Assembly (NCBI GenBank): GCA_963725145.1
Contig: CAVRXL010000013.1
Span: forward strand, 806,001-870,000
Length of the DNA stretch: 64,000 nt
Source: DATAEE01 sp963725145
Lineage (GTDB): Bacteria; Acidobacteriota; Vicinamibacteria; Vicinamibacterales; 2-12-FULL-66-21
Direction of reading: 5' to 3'
How positions within the stretch are numbered: the first letter of the stretch is position 1; each line of letters starts with the position of its first letter. Below, piece after piece: positions 51,380 to 58,457 of the stretch. Both the position numbers and the translations under genes were made by a program. The notes under the pieces are model-generated. The model was not told the DNA's origin. It did no database searches and saw nothing but the letters and a program-made list of their open reading frames with translations.

Positions 51380-52096
51380 ATGAGCACTCAGATGTCGTGG
51401 CTCCTCGCGCGATCGCTCCGGTCCCTCCGCCACGATGACGGGACCGACGAGTGGATCTTCGACTTCGGGGATGCTTACGTTCTTCGGGTAGCCTCGCCCT
51501 GGCGACTCGTGAAGGGTGGGGCCATCGCGGTGGGTAGCGACGATCACCGCCAGAAATCCGGCCTGCCCGTGCCGGTCGATGCCGCGTCCGTGGCCAGCGA
51601 CCTTCTCGAGAACCACGTCATCGTGGACGCCGTGGCTGCCGATGGCAGCGCTGACTTGTCGCTCGACTTCGGCGCAGGTATCCGGCTGGAAGTCTTCAAC
51701 AATTCGTCCGGATTCGAAGGCTGGATCCTGGACGCACCCGACGGCCGCACGCTTGTCGCCCGAGGGGGCCGGAACGTGAACCTGACCGAATGGAAAGCTA
51801 ACGCTCCGACGGATGTAGATCCTACCGATCGGCGTCTTCAAGGCCAGGAAAGATACTTGAAACGTGCGACGTTGGTTCGCCGCGCGTACCGGCGGTACGC
51901 CCGAAATCCCTATTGGGATCACGATCACTGCGAGTTTTGCTCAGCCAAGTTCACTGTCGAGGCGCTTCCTGATACGTTGCAGGAAGGCTACGCGACCCTC
52001 GACGAGTATCACTGGGTATGCCCGACGTGCTTCGAAGACTTCAAGGACTTGTTCGCGTGGACCGTGTCGCATGCACGAGATAGTGGCGAGGCCTAA
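51380..52096 (+). CDS. Two-domain protein with C-terminal zinc-ribbon-like module
   Basis: The 238-residue protein has an N-terminal beta-rich domain (WIFDFGDAYVLRVASPWRLV, then LSLDFGAGIRLEVFNNSSGFEGW, repeating a strand-turn-strand pattern). A linker precedes a compact C-terminal module, WDHDHCEFCSAKF, then DEYHWVCPTCFEDFKDLFAW. The paired CxxC motifs should bind zinc. I recognise the pattern of the second module as a widespread small domain of unknown function. The fusion resembles immunity-type or accessory proteins, but nothing here proves it. The stop codon lies in GCCTAACGC, which resembles an integron core site but lacks a partner. Start ATG 51380. Confidence 0.65.
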   Translation: MSTQMSWLLARSLRSLRHDDGTDEWIFDFGDAYVLRVASPWRLVKGGAIAVGSDDHRQKSGLPVPVDAASVASDLLENHVIVDAVAADGSADLSLDFGAGIRLEVFNNSSGFEGWILDAPDGRTLVARGGRNVNLTEWKANAPTDVDPTDRRLQGQERYLKRATLVRRAYRRYARNPYWDHDHCEFCSAKFTVEALPDTLQEGYATLDEYHWVCPTCFEDFKDLFAWTVSHARDSGEA

Positions 52097-52133
52097 CGCA
52101 TCGATAGTGAAACGAAACGAAAGGAGCCAGTAC

Positions 52134-52505
52134 ATGGATCTCGGCACGTTCTCAGTCAGCCTGGCGGTCAAGAACCTGGAAGCCTCGAGGACTTTCTACG
52201 AGAAGTTCGGCTTCAAATCCTTTGCCGGGGAGCCAACCCAGGGCTGGCTGATCCTGAAGAACGGCAACCACGTGATAGGGCTGTTTCAGGGGATGTTCGA
52301 CAAGAACATCCTCACGTTCAATCCCGGCTGGGACAGCAACGCCCAGAAGCTGGCCACCTTCACCGACGTCCGGGAGCTGCAGCGCCAGCTGAAAGCCCAG
52401 GGGGTGCAGTTTCAGCAGCAGGCAGATGAGACCACGACGGGGCCGGCCAGTTTCATCGCCGTCGACCCGGATGGGAATCCGATCCTGGTCGATCAGCACG
52501 TGTGA
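52134..52505 (+). CDS. Glyoxalase/VOC-superfamily protein
   Basis: The 123-residue protein has the beta-alpha-beta-beta-beta VOC fold in two halves. SVSLAVKNLEASRTFYEKFGFKSF opens the first; FIAVDPDGNPILVDQH ends the second, including the usual DPDGN turn. Members are metal-dependent lyases, dioxygenases or drug-binding proteins; a function cannot be assigned. A clear AAGGAG seven bases before ATG 52134 sets the start, excluding the longer open frame upstream. Confidence 0.85.
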   Translation: MDLGTFSVSLAVKNLEASRTFYEKFGFKSFAGEPTQGWLILKNGNHVIGLFQGMFDKNILTFNPGWDSNAQKLATFTDVRELQRQLKAQGVQFQQQADETTTGPASFIAVDPDGNPILVDQHV

Positions 52506-52535
52506 GACGGTAGTGGCGCAGCCGCAGGTCACACC

Positions 52536-52784
52536 TTGAATCAGGAGCTGCTTCGCGGTGTCGCGACGGTGATCGGGGGCGGGTTCATCATCTACGCGCT
52601 GGTCGCCGTCGTGCGCGGAACGTTCTACGACTCGGACGATGGACCGATCGATCGATCGAGCCAGCCCATAGCGTTCTGGCTCTCAGTGGTGTCGATGACG
52701 CTGCTCGGCCTGTTCATTCTTGGAGTGGGGCACCGCTGGGAGATTGTCCGGGCGATCTTTGAGCTGGCCGGGCAGCGGTTTTGA
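52536..52784 (+). CDS. Small two-helix membrane protein
   Basis: The 82-residue protein has two predicted transmembrane helices (VATVIGGGFIIYALVAVV and AFWLSVVSMTLLGLFILGV) joined by an acidic loop (YDSDDGPIDRSS), and a short charged end. No family is recognised. The start is probably TTG 52536; no ATG precedes the first helix. It is 3 bases upstream of another membrane protein, and the two may act together. Confidence 0.55.
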   Translation: MNQELLRGVATVIGGGFIIYALVAVVRGTFYDSDDGPIDRSSQPIAFWLSVVSMTLLGLFILGVGHRWEIVRAIFELAGQRF

Positions 52785-52787
52785 GCC

Positions 52788-53144
52788 ATGGTCGTCGCAA
52801 TTCTCACGATCCTTCTTGGTGCGCTCGGTACTGCGGCGGGTGTTCAGGAGCTGGTCGTTCAGGGCATCCTGAACAACCAGACGATCCCACTCATCGGAGG
52901 GACGCTCGGCGCGGTGGCTGCCTCCTTGCTCGTAGCCGCTGGTATCGCGCTTCTTCGCCAGTCGGACCGTGCCGTCGTTTTGACGCGCGCGGCCGCGCTG
53001 ACATCACTCCCGGTGTCCGTGCTGATCGGTCAGATCGTGTGGGGGCTTGCAGGATGGCCCATGACCCTCGTCGGGGTGGGCTGGCCGCTGTTCCTCCTGG
53101 CGTATTCCCGCGCACCCTCGACAAACGTGCGCGCGGCGAGATGA
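52788..53144 (+). CDS. Small four-helix membrane protein
   Basis: The 118-residue hydrophobic protein has about four helices (VVAILTILLGALGTAAGV, IGGTLGAVAASLLVAAGIALL, AAALTSLPVSVLIGQIVW and PMTLVGVGWPLFLLAYS). I do not recognise a family, and the composition alone says integral inner-membrane protein. It begins with ATG 52788, directly after the preceding small membrane gene, and ends 29 bases before repeat copy 3. Confidence 0.6.
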   Translation: MVVAILTILLGALGTAAGVQELVVQGILNNQTIPLIGGTLGAVAASLLVAAGIALLRQSDRAVVLTRAAALTSLPVSVLIGQIVWGLAGWPMTLVGVGWPLFLLAYSRAPSTNVRAAR

Positions 53145-53173
53145 GCCTCACAATCCGCTGCAGTCGGCGCGCG

Positions 53174-53447
53174 GCACCGATCTTGTTCCAACATTCAACT
53201 CGGTCCGGCACTACTTTGTCAGATGCTGCGCTCACGACGGAAAGGCGTTCGCGAAGGCAACCGTGAGGGGGCGTGACGAGGATCAGGTAAAACGCGCCCG
53301 CAGCGTGACTGCCGCGCTGGTTACGAACCAGCGCGGGTCGCAGACGGCGGTGCGGAGGGCGCGTTTTTCCACGCCACCGGTAGGTTGCCGGAGCGAATGC
53401 CTTTCCGTCGGATCCTGAAGATCTTACAAAGTAGCGCCGGACCGAGT
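53174..53447. repeat. Two-hairpin repeat, copy 3, split by an insertion
   Basis: The left part (53174-53208) reads GCACCG, then a hairpin with one mismatch (ATCTTG-TTC-CAACAT), then AACTCGGTCCGG. The right half of the palindrome resumes at 53437 as CCGGACCGAGT. Between them lies the 53209-53436 element, so this copy was the target of an insertion. Confidence 0.85.
53209..53436. mobile_element. 228-bp MITE-like element inserted in repeat copy 3
   Basis: The flanking 4-base duplication CCGG (53205-53208 and 53437-53440) marks the insertion. Terminal inverted repeats start CACTACTTTGTCAGAT on the left and CGCTACTTTGTAAGAT on the complement of the right end (14 of 16 match). An inner box CGACGGAAAGGCGTTCGC (53235-53252) matches its partner (53393-53410) at 17 of 18. 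Further in, AAAACGCGCCC (53289-53299) pairs with GGGCGCGTTTT (53357-53367), and a central hairpin CCGCGCTGGTT-ACG-AACCAGCGCGG spans 53312-53336. No protein is encoded, so it would need a transposase supplied elsewhere. Confidence 0.85.
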
Positions 53448-53477
53448 CGCAGACCGAGTTGATACAATGCGCGCCGC

Positions 53478-53843
53478 ATGCCTCGCTTGATCGATGCTCC
53501 CACCGTCGTCGCGGCGGCCGGTCAGCCGCCGAAACGGATCGAAGAGTACGCCGGACGCGTGAACTCGGGGCACACAGCCTTCAGCGTCGCACGGATGGTG
53601 TCTCCGACTGGCTGGCGTGAGCCGGGACAGCGGCCTCAGTTCGAGGAGATTACCGTCGTGCTGCGCGGCACGGTGCGCGTCGAGTTCGAAGGCGGCGTGC
53701 TCGACGTGCACGCGGGTCAGGCGATCGTGACCTCGCCAGGCGAGTGGGTCCGCTACAGCACGCCCGAGGACGGCGGAGCCGAATACGTCGCGGTGTGCCT
53801 GCCCGCGTTTTCGATGGAGACCGTGAACCGCGATCCCGGGTAA
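53478..53843 (+). CDS. Cupin-domain protein
   Basis: The 121-residue single cupin has a beta-barrel pattern with PQFEEITVVLRGTVRVEFEGGVLDVHAGQAIVTSPGEWVRYSTP, here best seen as FEEITVVLRG (motif 1) and GEWVRYSTPE (motif 2). The classical histidines of motif 1 are largely replaced, so metal binding is uncertain. The function is unknown; many such proteins bind small ligands or act with regulators. A TACAAT-like -10 lies at about 53464-53470, just after the MITE, so the element's right end may now carry the promoter. Start ATG 53478. Confidence 0.75.
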   Translation: MPRLIDAPTVVAAAGQPPKRIEEYAGRVNSGHTAFSVARMVSPTGWREPGQRPQFEEITVVLRGTVRVEFEGGVLDVHAGQAIVTSPGEWVRYSTPEDGGAEYVAVCLPAFSMETVNRDPG

Positions 53844-53913
53844 CCCAATCCGATCGCAGGATCGCGCGTGTGTCTCGTCTCGCCGCACGTGCTAGAGTTC
53901 GGGCCGCCGAGGA

Positions 53914-54198
53914 ATGAACAAGGAGGAAGCAATCAGGCTCCTGGAATGGGAGCTCGACGTGTTCCGGCGGGAGCCTTATGCGGACCTCGTTCGCCGGATC
54001 GGCACGGATCCCGTGGTGTTCGAGCGGGACGGCGCCGACTCCACGCGTTATCAATTCGAGATCGAATTCTTCTGGGACGGTCCGCGTGGCGGAGACGTTC
54101 GAGTGATAGGCTCGGTCGATGATGGCGGCTGGCGCGCATTCGTTCCGATCACGCGATCTTTCATCAAGGCGCCGGACGAATCGGTCGTCGGCGAGTAG
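53914..54198 (+). CDS. Conserved hypothetical protein, 94 residues
   Basis: The acidic protein has an N-terminal helix (KEEAIRLLEWELDVFRR) and a beta-rich second half, RYQFEIEFFWDGPRGGDVRV, then GSVDDGGWRAFVPITRSFI, then APDESVVGE. I recognise the second half as a widespread pattern in small uncharacterised bacterial proteins, but can give no function. A CGAGGA precedes ATG 53914. No membrane segment or signal is present. Confidence 0.65.
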   Translation: MNKEEAIRLLEWELDVFRREPYADLVRRIGTDPVVFERDGADSTRYQFEIEFFWDGPRGGDVRVIGSVDDGGWRAFVPITRSFIKAPDESVVGE

Positions 54199-54210
54199 AT
54201 CGCCGCGCGG

Positions 54211-54276
54211 ATGAACGTTGACGTCTCCACCGATATCGTCATCAACCGCACACGACGGGACAGGAGCATTTCAGAA
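54211..54276 (+). pseudogene. Fragment of an SRPBCC (polyketide cyclase-like) gene start
   Basis: The frame opens MNVDVSTDIVINRTRRD, the first strand of SRPBCC/polyketide-cyclase proteins, and then breaks off after 17 residues into the start of another gene. The fragment is fused in frame to the next coding region, so it marks a deletion or replacement junction near 54262. Confidence 0.6.
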
Positions 54277-54804
54277 ATGGACGTATCGACGGATCCAATT
54301 CTTCGCGCGCTGGAAGAGGTCGTCCGCACGGAGTCGCTGCGCGCCACTGTTACGGAAACACTTGACCGGGTCGATCAACGGCTTCGCGTTACGGGTGCGG
54401 TCATGGAGTGGGACGTGGTCCCTCTCGACACGTTCGGCGCGAGACTTCCTGAGAGCATCCGCTCGTGCTGGGTCTTCGTCATTCGCGCCGGCGCGGCGAC
54501 GGGCGCCGAGCGGCATCCGAACAGCCACCAGCGATCGCTGTCCCTGATCGGCAGCGGAACGTTCGAGATGCGCGACGGCGGCGCCTGGCGCGCGCACCCA
54601 CTTTCGAGTCTCAAACAGGCCAGCCTCGAACAACGCTGGGTCAGCATTCCTCCTTCGACCTGGCACCGCCTCTTCGTCGGAGAGGTTCCCTGGGGGATGC
54701 TCTCGTTCCACACCGTGGCGGCCGAGGAGTTGATCGAAGAGAGGCCCATGGACGCTCACGAGCTCGACGGCCCGACGCATCAGGAGCGCTACGCCGGTAG
54801 ATGA
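54277..54804 (+). CDS. Uncharacterised cupin-like protein
   Basis: The 175-residue protein begins with a helical part (ILRALEEVVRTESLRATVTETL), followed by a probable beta-barrel with GAERHPNSHQRSLSLIGSGTFEM, then WVSIPPSTWHRLFVGEVPWGMLSFHTV. Two histidines in each half (HPNSHQ and WHR) resemble cupin metal ligands. I do not recognise the family by name. The start is taken as ATG 54277, as upstream residues belong to the SRPBCC fragment. An AGGAG lies eleven bases upstream. Confidence 0.65.
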   Translation: MDVSTDPILRALEEVVRTESLRATVTETLDRVDQRLRVTGAVMEWDVVPLDTFGARLPESIRSCWVFVIRAGAATGAERHPNSHQRSLSLIGSGTFEMRDGGAWRAHPLSSLKQASLEQRWVSIPPSTWHRLFVGEVPWGMLSFHTVAAEELIEERPMDAHELDGPTHQERYAGR

Positions 54805-54901
54805 GAGTAGTCCTTTGCGACCGGCACCTTCATCGATGTGACCGGGGGCCGGTAGCGGCGGCATCACACAAGGCCTGAGGCCGAAAGGAGCTTCGAGGAT
54901 C

Positions 54902-55405
54902 GTGCCCGAATACGTCCTGCGTCTCCGTGCCCTGGTAGGCGGCGAGGAGCTCCTTCAGGTTCCGTCCGTAGCGGTCGCGCTCCGTGACGCCGAGGGACGC
55001 GTCCTGTTGGCACGACACTCTGAAGGAGGCGTCTGGCTCCTGCCCGGCGGCGCCATCGAGCCGGCCGAGACTCCATCTGATGCGGCCGTGCGCGAGATGT
55101 TCGAAGAAACGGGTCTGTTCGTTCGCCTCACAGGGCTCGTTGGCGTGTTCGGCGGTCCCGAGTTCCTCGTCCATTATCGAAACGGCCATCGGACGTCGTA
55201 CGTGGCTGCGGTGTTCGAAGCGCTCCTGCGAGGCGGCAGCCCGACGCCGGATTCAACGGAAGTGCTGGAAGTCCGGTTTGTGACCGAGGAAGAAGCCAGA
55301 GGACTTCCGGTGGCATCCTGGGTCGGCGAGGTTCTCCACGCGGTGTTTCACGGAGTGCGCGGGAGCGGGTTTCGACCCGAAGCCTGGAATCCAACGACGT
55401 CATGA
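54902..55405 (+). CDS. Nudix hydrolase
   Basis: The 167-residue protein carries the Nudix box GGAIEPAETPSDAAVREMFEETGL, which I note as GGAIEPAE, REMFEETGL and the intervening helix; all conserved acidic residues are there (E-x7-REUxEExGU). It would hydrolyse a nucleoside diphosphate linked to another moiety, using Mg2+. The N-terminal segment (PEYVLRLRALVGGEELLQVPSVAVAL) is typical of the MutT/NUDIX group without a special domain. The start is GTG 54902. The substrate is unknown. Confidence 0.9.
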   Translation: MPEYVLRLRALVGGEELLQVPSVAVALRDAEGRVLLARHSEGGVWLLPGGAIEPAETPSDAAVREMFEETGLFVRLTGLVGVFGGPEFLVHYRNGHRTSYVAAVFEALLRGGSPTPDSTEVLEVRFVTEEEARGLPVASWVGEVLHAVFHGVRGSGFRPEAWNPTTS

Positions 55406-55454
55406 CGGGCGACAGCGTCCAATCGCGATACGAGGAGGCGCCCTCGGACACGCC

Positions 55455-55736
55455 GTGGTAAGCAGGGCGCCATTCAGTCAGAAAGCCTGGGCGTGCCGGT
55501 GCGAGTGGGGCCCGGGCGCCGGGGCGGCTCTCGCGCCGGCTGACGTCACCATTGTCGTCGACGTGTTTTCCTTCACGACGTGCGTGGACATCGCGGTCTC
55601 GCGCGGCGCTGCCATTCTTCCGTACGCCTGGAATGACGCTTCGGCGGCGGACTTCGCCCGGACGCATCGGGCCGAATTGGCTGGCCGTCGTCGGCAGGAC
55701 CGGTACTCGCTGGCGCCGGAGTCCTATCTTGAAGCG
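55455..55736 (+). pseudogene. Truncated 2-phosphosulfolactate phosphatase (ComB) fragment
   Basis: About 94 codons from GTG 55455 match the N-terminal third of ComB-like phosphatases: CRCEWGPGAGAALAPADV, then VVDVFSFTTCVDIAVSRGA, then LAGRRRQDRYSLAPESYLEA. After residue 94 the similarity stops abruptly; the expected IPxGTRLVLPSPNG region with catalytic residues is missing. The frame runs on into the next gene out of register. This is a 3'-truncated remnant, probably from a deletion. Confidence 0.7.
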
Positions 55737-55782
55737 CGAGTTTGCAGCTGGCGGCAGTGTAACGTATGCGGTGAGGGACCGT

Positions 55783-56514
55783 ATGACACGATCCATTCGC
55801 CGCCAGCTGTACTTCCTCCACGCCTACGTCGTCACGACTCTGCTGTTCTTCGTCGTCCTCATGGCCTCGGCCTTCCGCCAGCCTGCGAAGCCGCAGAACC
55901 TGGGCGAGATCACCGCCGAGCGCATCAACATCGTGGACGCTGACGGCACGCTCAGGCTCGTCATCTCGAACAAGGAGCGCATGCATCCCGGCGTCATCGG
56001 GGGAAAGACGATCCAGCGGCAGCGGCCGTACGCGGGGCTCATCTTCTTCAACGATCAGGGAGACGAGGCGGGAGGACTCACGCTGCGGGGCCGGGAGAAA
56101 GATGGCCAGCGTCTGGCCAGCGCCGGCATCATGTTCGACCAGTTGGGGCAGGACCAGACAATCGGGTTCGACTACGCGGAAGAGAACGGCCTGCGGAGCG
56201 CCGGATTCAAGGTCTGGGACAGGCCCGACGCCCCGCTGAGCAATCTCGTCGATCAGCTGAACGCCGCGAACGCGATTCAGGACAAAGAGAAGCGCGAAGC
56301 CGCCATCGCGCAGGCGCGCGCCGCCGCTCCGAAGCCGGCGCAGCGCGTCCTCGTCGGCAAGACCCGCGACCGCGCCGCGACCGTGATGCTGTCGGACGGG
56401 GAAGGACGCAACCGGCTGGCGCTGAAGGTGGAGGCGGACGGCGCCGCGAGCATCGAGTTCCTCGACGCGGACGGCAAGGTCGTTCAGAAACTGGGCCCGG
56501 TGCGGACGCCGTGA
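55783..56514 (+). CDS. N-terminally anchored protein of unknown function
   Basis: The 243-residue protein has one N-terminal helix (LHAYVVTTLLFFVVLMASAF) and then a beta-rich, probably periplasmic region. Repeated strand units are visible: ERINIVDADGTLRLVISNKERM, GLIFFNDQGDEAGGLTLRGRE, AATVMLSDGEGRNRLALKVEADGAASIEFLDADG; each couples a DxDG/DGEG turn to a strand pair, as in small beta-solenoids. I know similar sequences only as hypothetical proteins. ATG 55783 starts the anchor. The upstream frame is the comB remnant. The stop overlaps the next GTG (GTGA). Confidence 0.7.
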   Translation: MTRSIRRQLYFLHAYVVTTLLFFVVLMASAFRQPAKPQNLGEITAERINIVDADGTLRLVISNKERMHPGVIGGKTIQRQRPYAGLIFFNDQGDEAGGLTLRGREKDGQRLASAGIMFDQLGQDQTIGFDYAEENGLRSAGFKVWDRPDAPLSNLVDQLNAANAIQDKEKREAAIAQARAAAPKPAQRVLVGKTRDRAATVMLSDGEGRNRLALKVEADGAASIEFLDADGKVVQKLGPVRTP

Positions 56515-57197
56515 GCCCTGACTCCACCAAGCCGCCCGCCACTCGGGTCTACCTCGTGCGCCACGGCGCCACCGAGCTCACGGCAGAGGATCGGTATTCC
56601 GGCGCGGACGCTGAGCTATCCGACGAGGGGAGATTTCAGGCAGCCCGCCTCGGCGAGCGGCTCCGGAACGAGGGTATGACAGCCGTGTACTGCAGCCCTT
56701 TTCCACGGACCGTCGAGACCGCGCGCATCGTCGCTGGCGCCTGCGCCGTGACGATCGAAACACGTGATGGGCTTCGTGAGATCGGCCACGGCCACTGGGA
56801 GGGCCTCACGCGAAAAGACGTCGAGGAGCGCTACCCCGACGAATACGCGGCGTGGGAGGAAGATCCCTTCACGTTCGCCCCCCAGGGAGGCGAGTCCGGT
56901 GTTGAGGTGCTCGCCCGGGCGCTCCCCGTGATTCGCGAGATTGTCACGCGTCACAAGGGCCAGCGCCTGGTGGTGGTCTCACACAAGGCGACGATTCGCC
57001 TGGTCCTCAGCAGTCTGCTCGGATTCGATCCCCGTGGCTACCGCGACCGGCTGGATCAGGCGCCAGCCAGCATGAACGTGCTCGACTTCCGGGACGCCGT
57101 TCGAGCGCGCCTCATGCTCTTCAACGACACTTCGCACTACGCCCAACACCCACGACAGGCAGGGGAGGGTCTCTCGAGATGGTGGGACACGAGATGA
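56511..57197 (+). CDS. Histidine phosphatase (phosphoglycerate mutase-like)
   Basis: The 228-residue branch-1 histidine phosphatase has VYLVRHGATELTAEDRYSG (the RHG phospho-acceptor His), then CSPFPRTVETARIVAG, EIGHGHWEGLTRKDVEERYP, PQGGES, and the second catalytic His in VVVSHKATIRLVLSSLLG. It is similar to cobalamin phosphatase CobC, alpha-ribazole phosphatases and general sugar phosphatases. With no cobalamin genes nearby, a general phosphatase is more likely. It starts with GTG 56511 in a 4-base overlap, and its TGA overlaps the GNAT gene start (ATGA), so three genes form a small operon. Confidence 0.9.
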   Translation: MSPDSTKPPATRVYLVRHGATELTAEDRYSGADAELSDEGRFQAARLGERLRNEGMTAVYCSPFPRTVETARIVAGACAVTIETRDGLREIGHGHWEGLTRKDVEERYPDEYAAWEEDPFTFAPQGGESGVEVLARALPVIREIVTRHKGQRLVVVSHKATIRLVLSSLLGFDPRGYRDRLDQAPASMNVLDFRDAVRARLMLFNDTSHYAQHPRQAGEGLSRWWDTR

Positions 57198-57676
57198 CGT
57201 CCGTTTCGATACGAACCGCTCGAGAGTCGGACGCCGACGATGTTGCGCGGCTGACGATGGAGCTCGGGTACGACGTCGAGGCCCCGGTGCTGAGAGGGCG
57301 GCTGACGAGAATCCTTGCGCGGTCGGATCAGCGGTTTCTGGTTGCGGAAGCCGACGGCCGTGCGATTGCGTGGCTGCACGCCGCGATTGCCGAGTTCGTC
57401 GAGGCGGAACCGTCCGTCGTGATTGCCGGACTCGTGGTCAGCGGAAAACACCGGCGCCACGGCGTCGGACGTGTGCTCATGGAACGCGCCGAGGGATGGG
57501 CCAGGGAGCAGGGCTGTTCAATCGTCCGCCTCTGGTCGAGCTCGACCCGAACCGAGACGCACCGGTTCTATGAGGCTCTGGGCTACACGAATATCAAGAC
57601 GCAGTACTCGTTCGCGAAGTCTCTCGATCCTGCCCGGCATGACGCCGTGAACACCTTCGTGCCCCGCGTGAAGTAA
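57194..57676 (+). CDS. GNAT-family N-acetyltransferase
   Basis: The 160-residue protein has the GNAT fold with SIRTARESDADDVARL at the start. VVIAGLVVSGKHRRHGVGRVLMERAEGWAREQG carries the acetyl-CoA pyrophosphate loop (HRRHGVG, a Q/RxxGxG/A motif), and HRFYEALGYTNIKTQYSF ends it. The acceptor could be an amino acid, antibiotic or protein; unknown. The start is chosen at ATG 57194, overlapping the preceding stop, rather than the ATG 15 bases earlier. Confidence 0.88.
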   Translation: MTSVSIRTARESDADDVARLTMELGYDVEAPVLRGRLTRILARSDQRFLVAEADGRAIAWLHAAIAEFVEAEPSVVIAGLVVSGKHRRHGVGRVLMERAEGWAREQGCSIVRLWSSSTRTETHRFYEALGYTNIKTQYSFAKSLDPARHDAVNTFVPRVK

Positions 57677-57679
57677 TCC

Positions 57680-58450
57680 GTGAGCGTGAACTACGACTCG
57701 ATCGCCGCGAGCTACGATCGGCGATACGTGATCAACGACTACTCCGGCGTCGAGGAGGCGCTGGAGGCCTTCGTCGGTCAGGATTTCGCCGGGCGTGTGC
57801 TCGAAGTCGGCTGCGGCACCGGTCATTGGCTGCGGCTGCTCGCTGAGCGTGGCATCCGCGTAGCGGGTGTGGACGCTTCCCACAACATGCTGGACTACGC
57901 GCACGATCAGGCGCCTCGAGCTGCGCTTGCGCACGCGAGAGCCGAGCACCTCCCTTGGGCGACTGAGGCGTTCGAACGCCTCTTCTGCATCAATGCCCTG
58001 CATCACTTCGAGGACAAGCGCAGGTTTCTTGCCGAGGCGCGTCGCGTGCTCCGGCCGGGCGGACAGCTGATGACCATCGGTCTGGACCCGCACACGGGTG
58101 TCGATCGCTGGTACATCTACGAGTACTTCGATCCTGTTCTCGAGATCGATAAGCGTCGGTATCCCGCAACGAGCCTGATTCGGGAGTGGATGAACGAGCT
58201 TCAGTTTGTGGATGTGCACACGTATGAGATACAGCACCTGCCGGCTCAGCTTTCAGCGCGGGCCGCGCTCGAGGAAGGACGTCTCGACAGGGGCATGACC
58301 TCGCAGCTCGCTGTCCTCACGGACGAGCAATATCAGCGAGGTATCGACCGGATTCGCCGTGCGCTCGATGCGGCAGAGGCTCAGGGCAACGCGCTGTACC
58401 TGATTGCCGACCTACGATTGTATGGAACGTATGGCACGGTGGCTCATTGA
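57680..58450 (+). CDS. Class I SAM-dependent methyltransferase
   Basis: The 256-residue protein belongs to the UbiE/methyltransf-11 group. IAASYDRRYVINDYSGVEEAL precedes motif I, VLEVGCGTGHWLRLLAERG; the acidic residue follows in VAGVDASHNML. The LFCINALHHF and RVLRPGGQLMTIGLD blocks are also typical. The C-terminal domain (WYIYEYFDP to LIADLRLYG) is specific and probably sets the substrate, which is unknown. GTG 57680 follows the GNAT stop by three bases, so the gene may belong to the same operon. Confidence 0.88.
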   Translation: MSVNYDSIAASYDRRYVINDYSGVEEALEAFVGQDFAGRVLEVGCGTGHWLRLLAERGIRVAGVDASHNMLDYAHDQAPRAALAHARAEHLPWATEAFERLFCINALHHFEDKRRFLAEARRVLRPGGQLMTIGLDPHTGVDRWYIYEYFDPVLEIDKRRYPATSLIREWMNELQFVDVHTYEIQHLPAQLSARAALEEGRLDRGMTSQLAVLTDEQYQRGIDRIRRALDAAEAQGNALYLIADLRLYGTYGTVAH

Positions 58451-58457
58451 ACGCAAC

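Noticed and set aside
52085..52100. GCCTAACGC at the end of a gene, resembling an integron attC core site
   Set aside because: No matching GTTRRRY partner, no long imperfect stem and no integrase gene; the two-hairpin repeats have only 14 bases between AAC and GTT, too short for attC.
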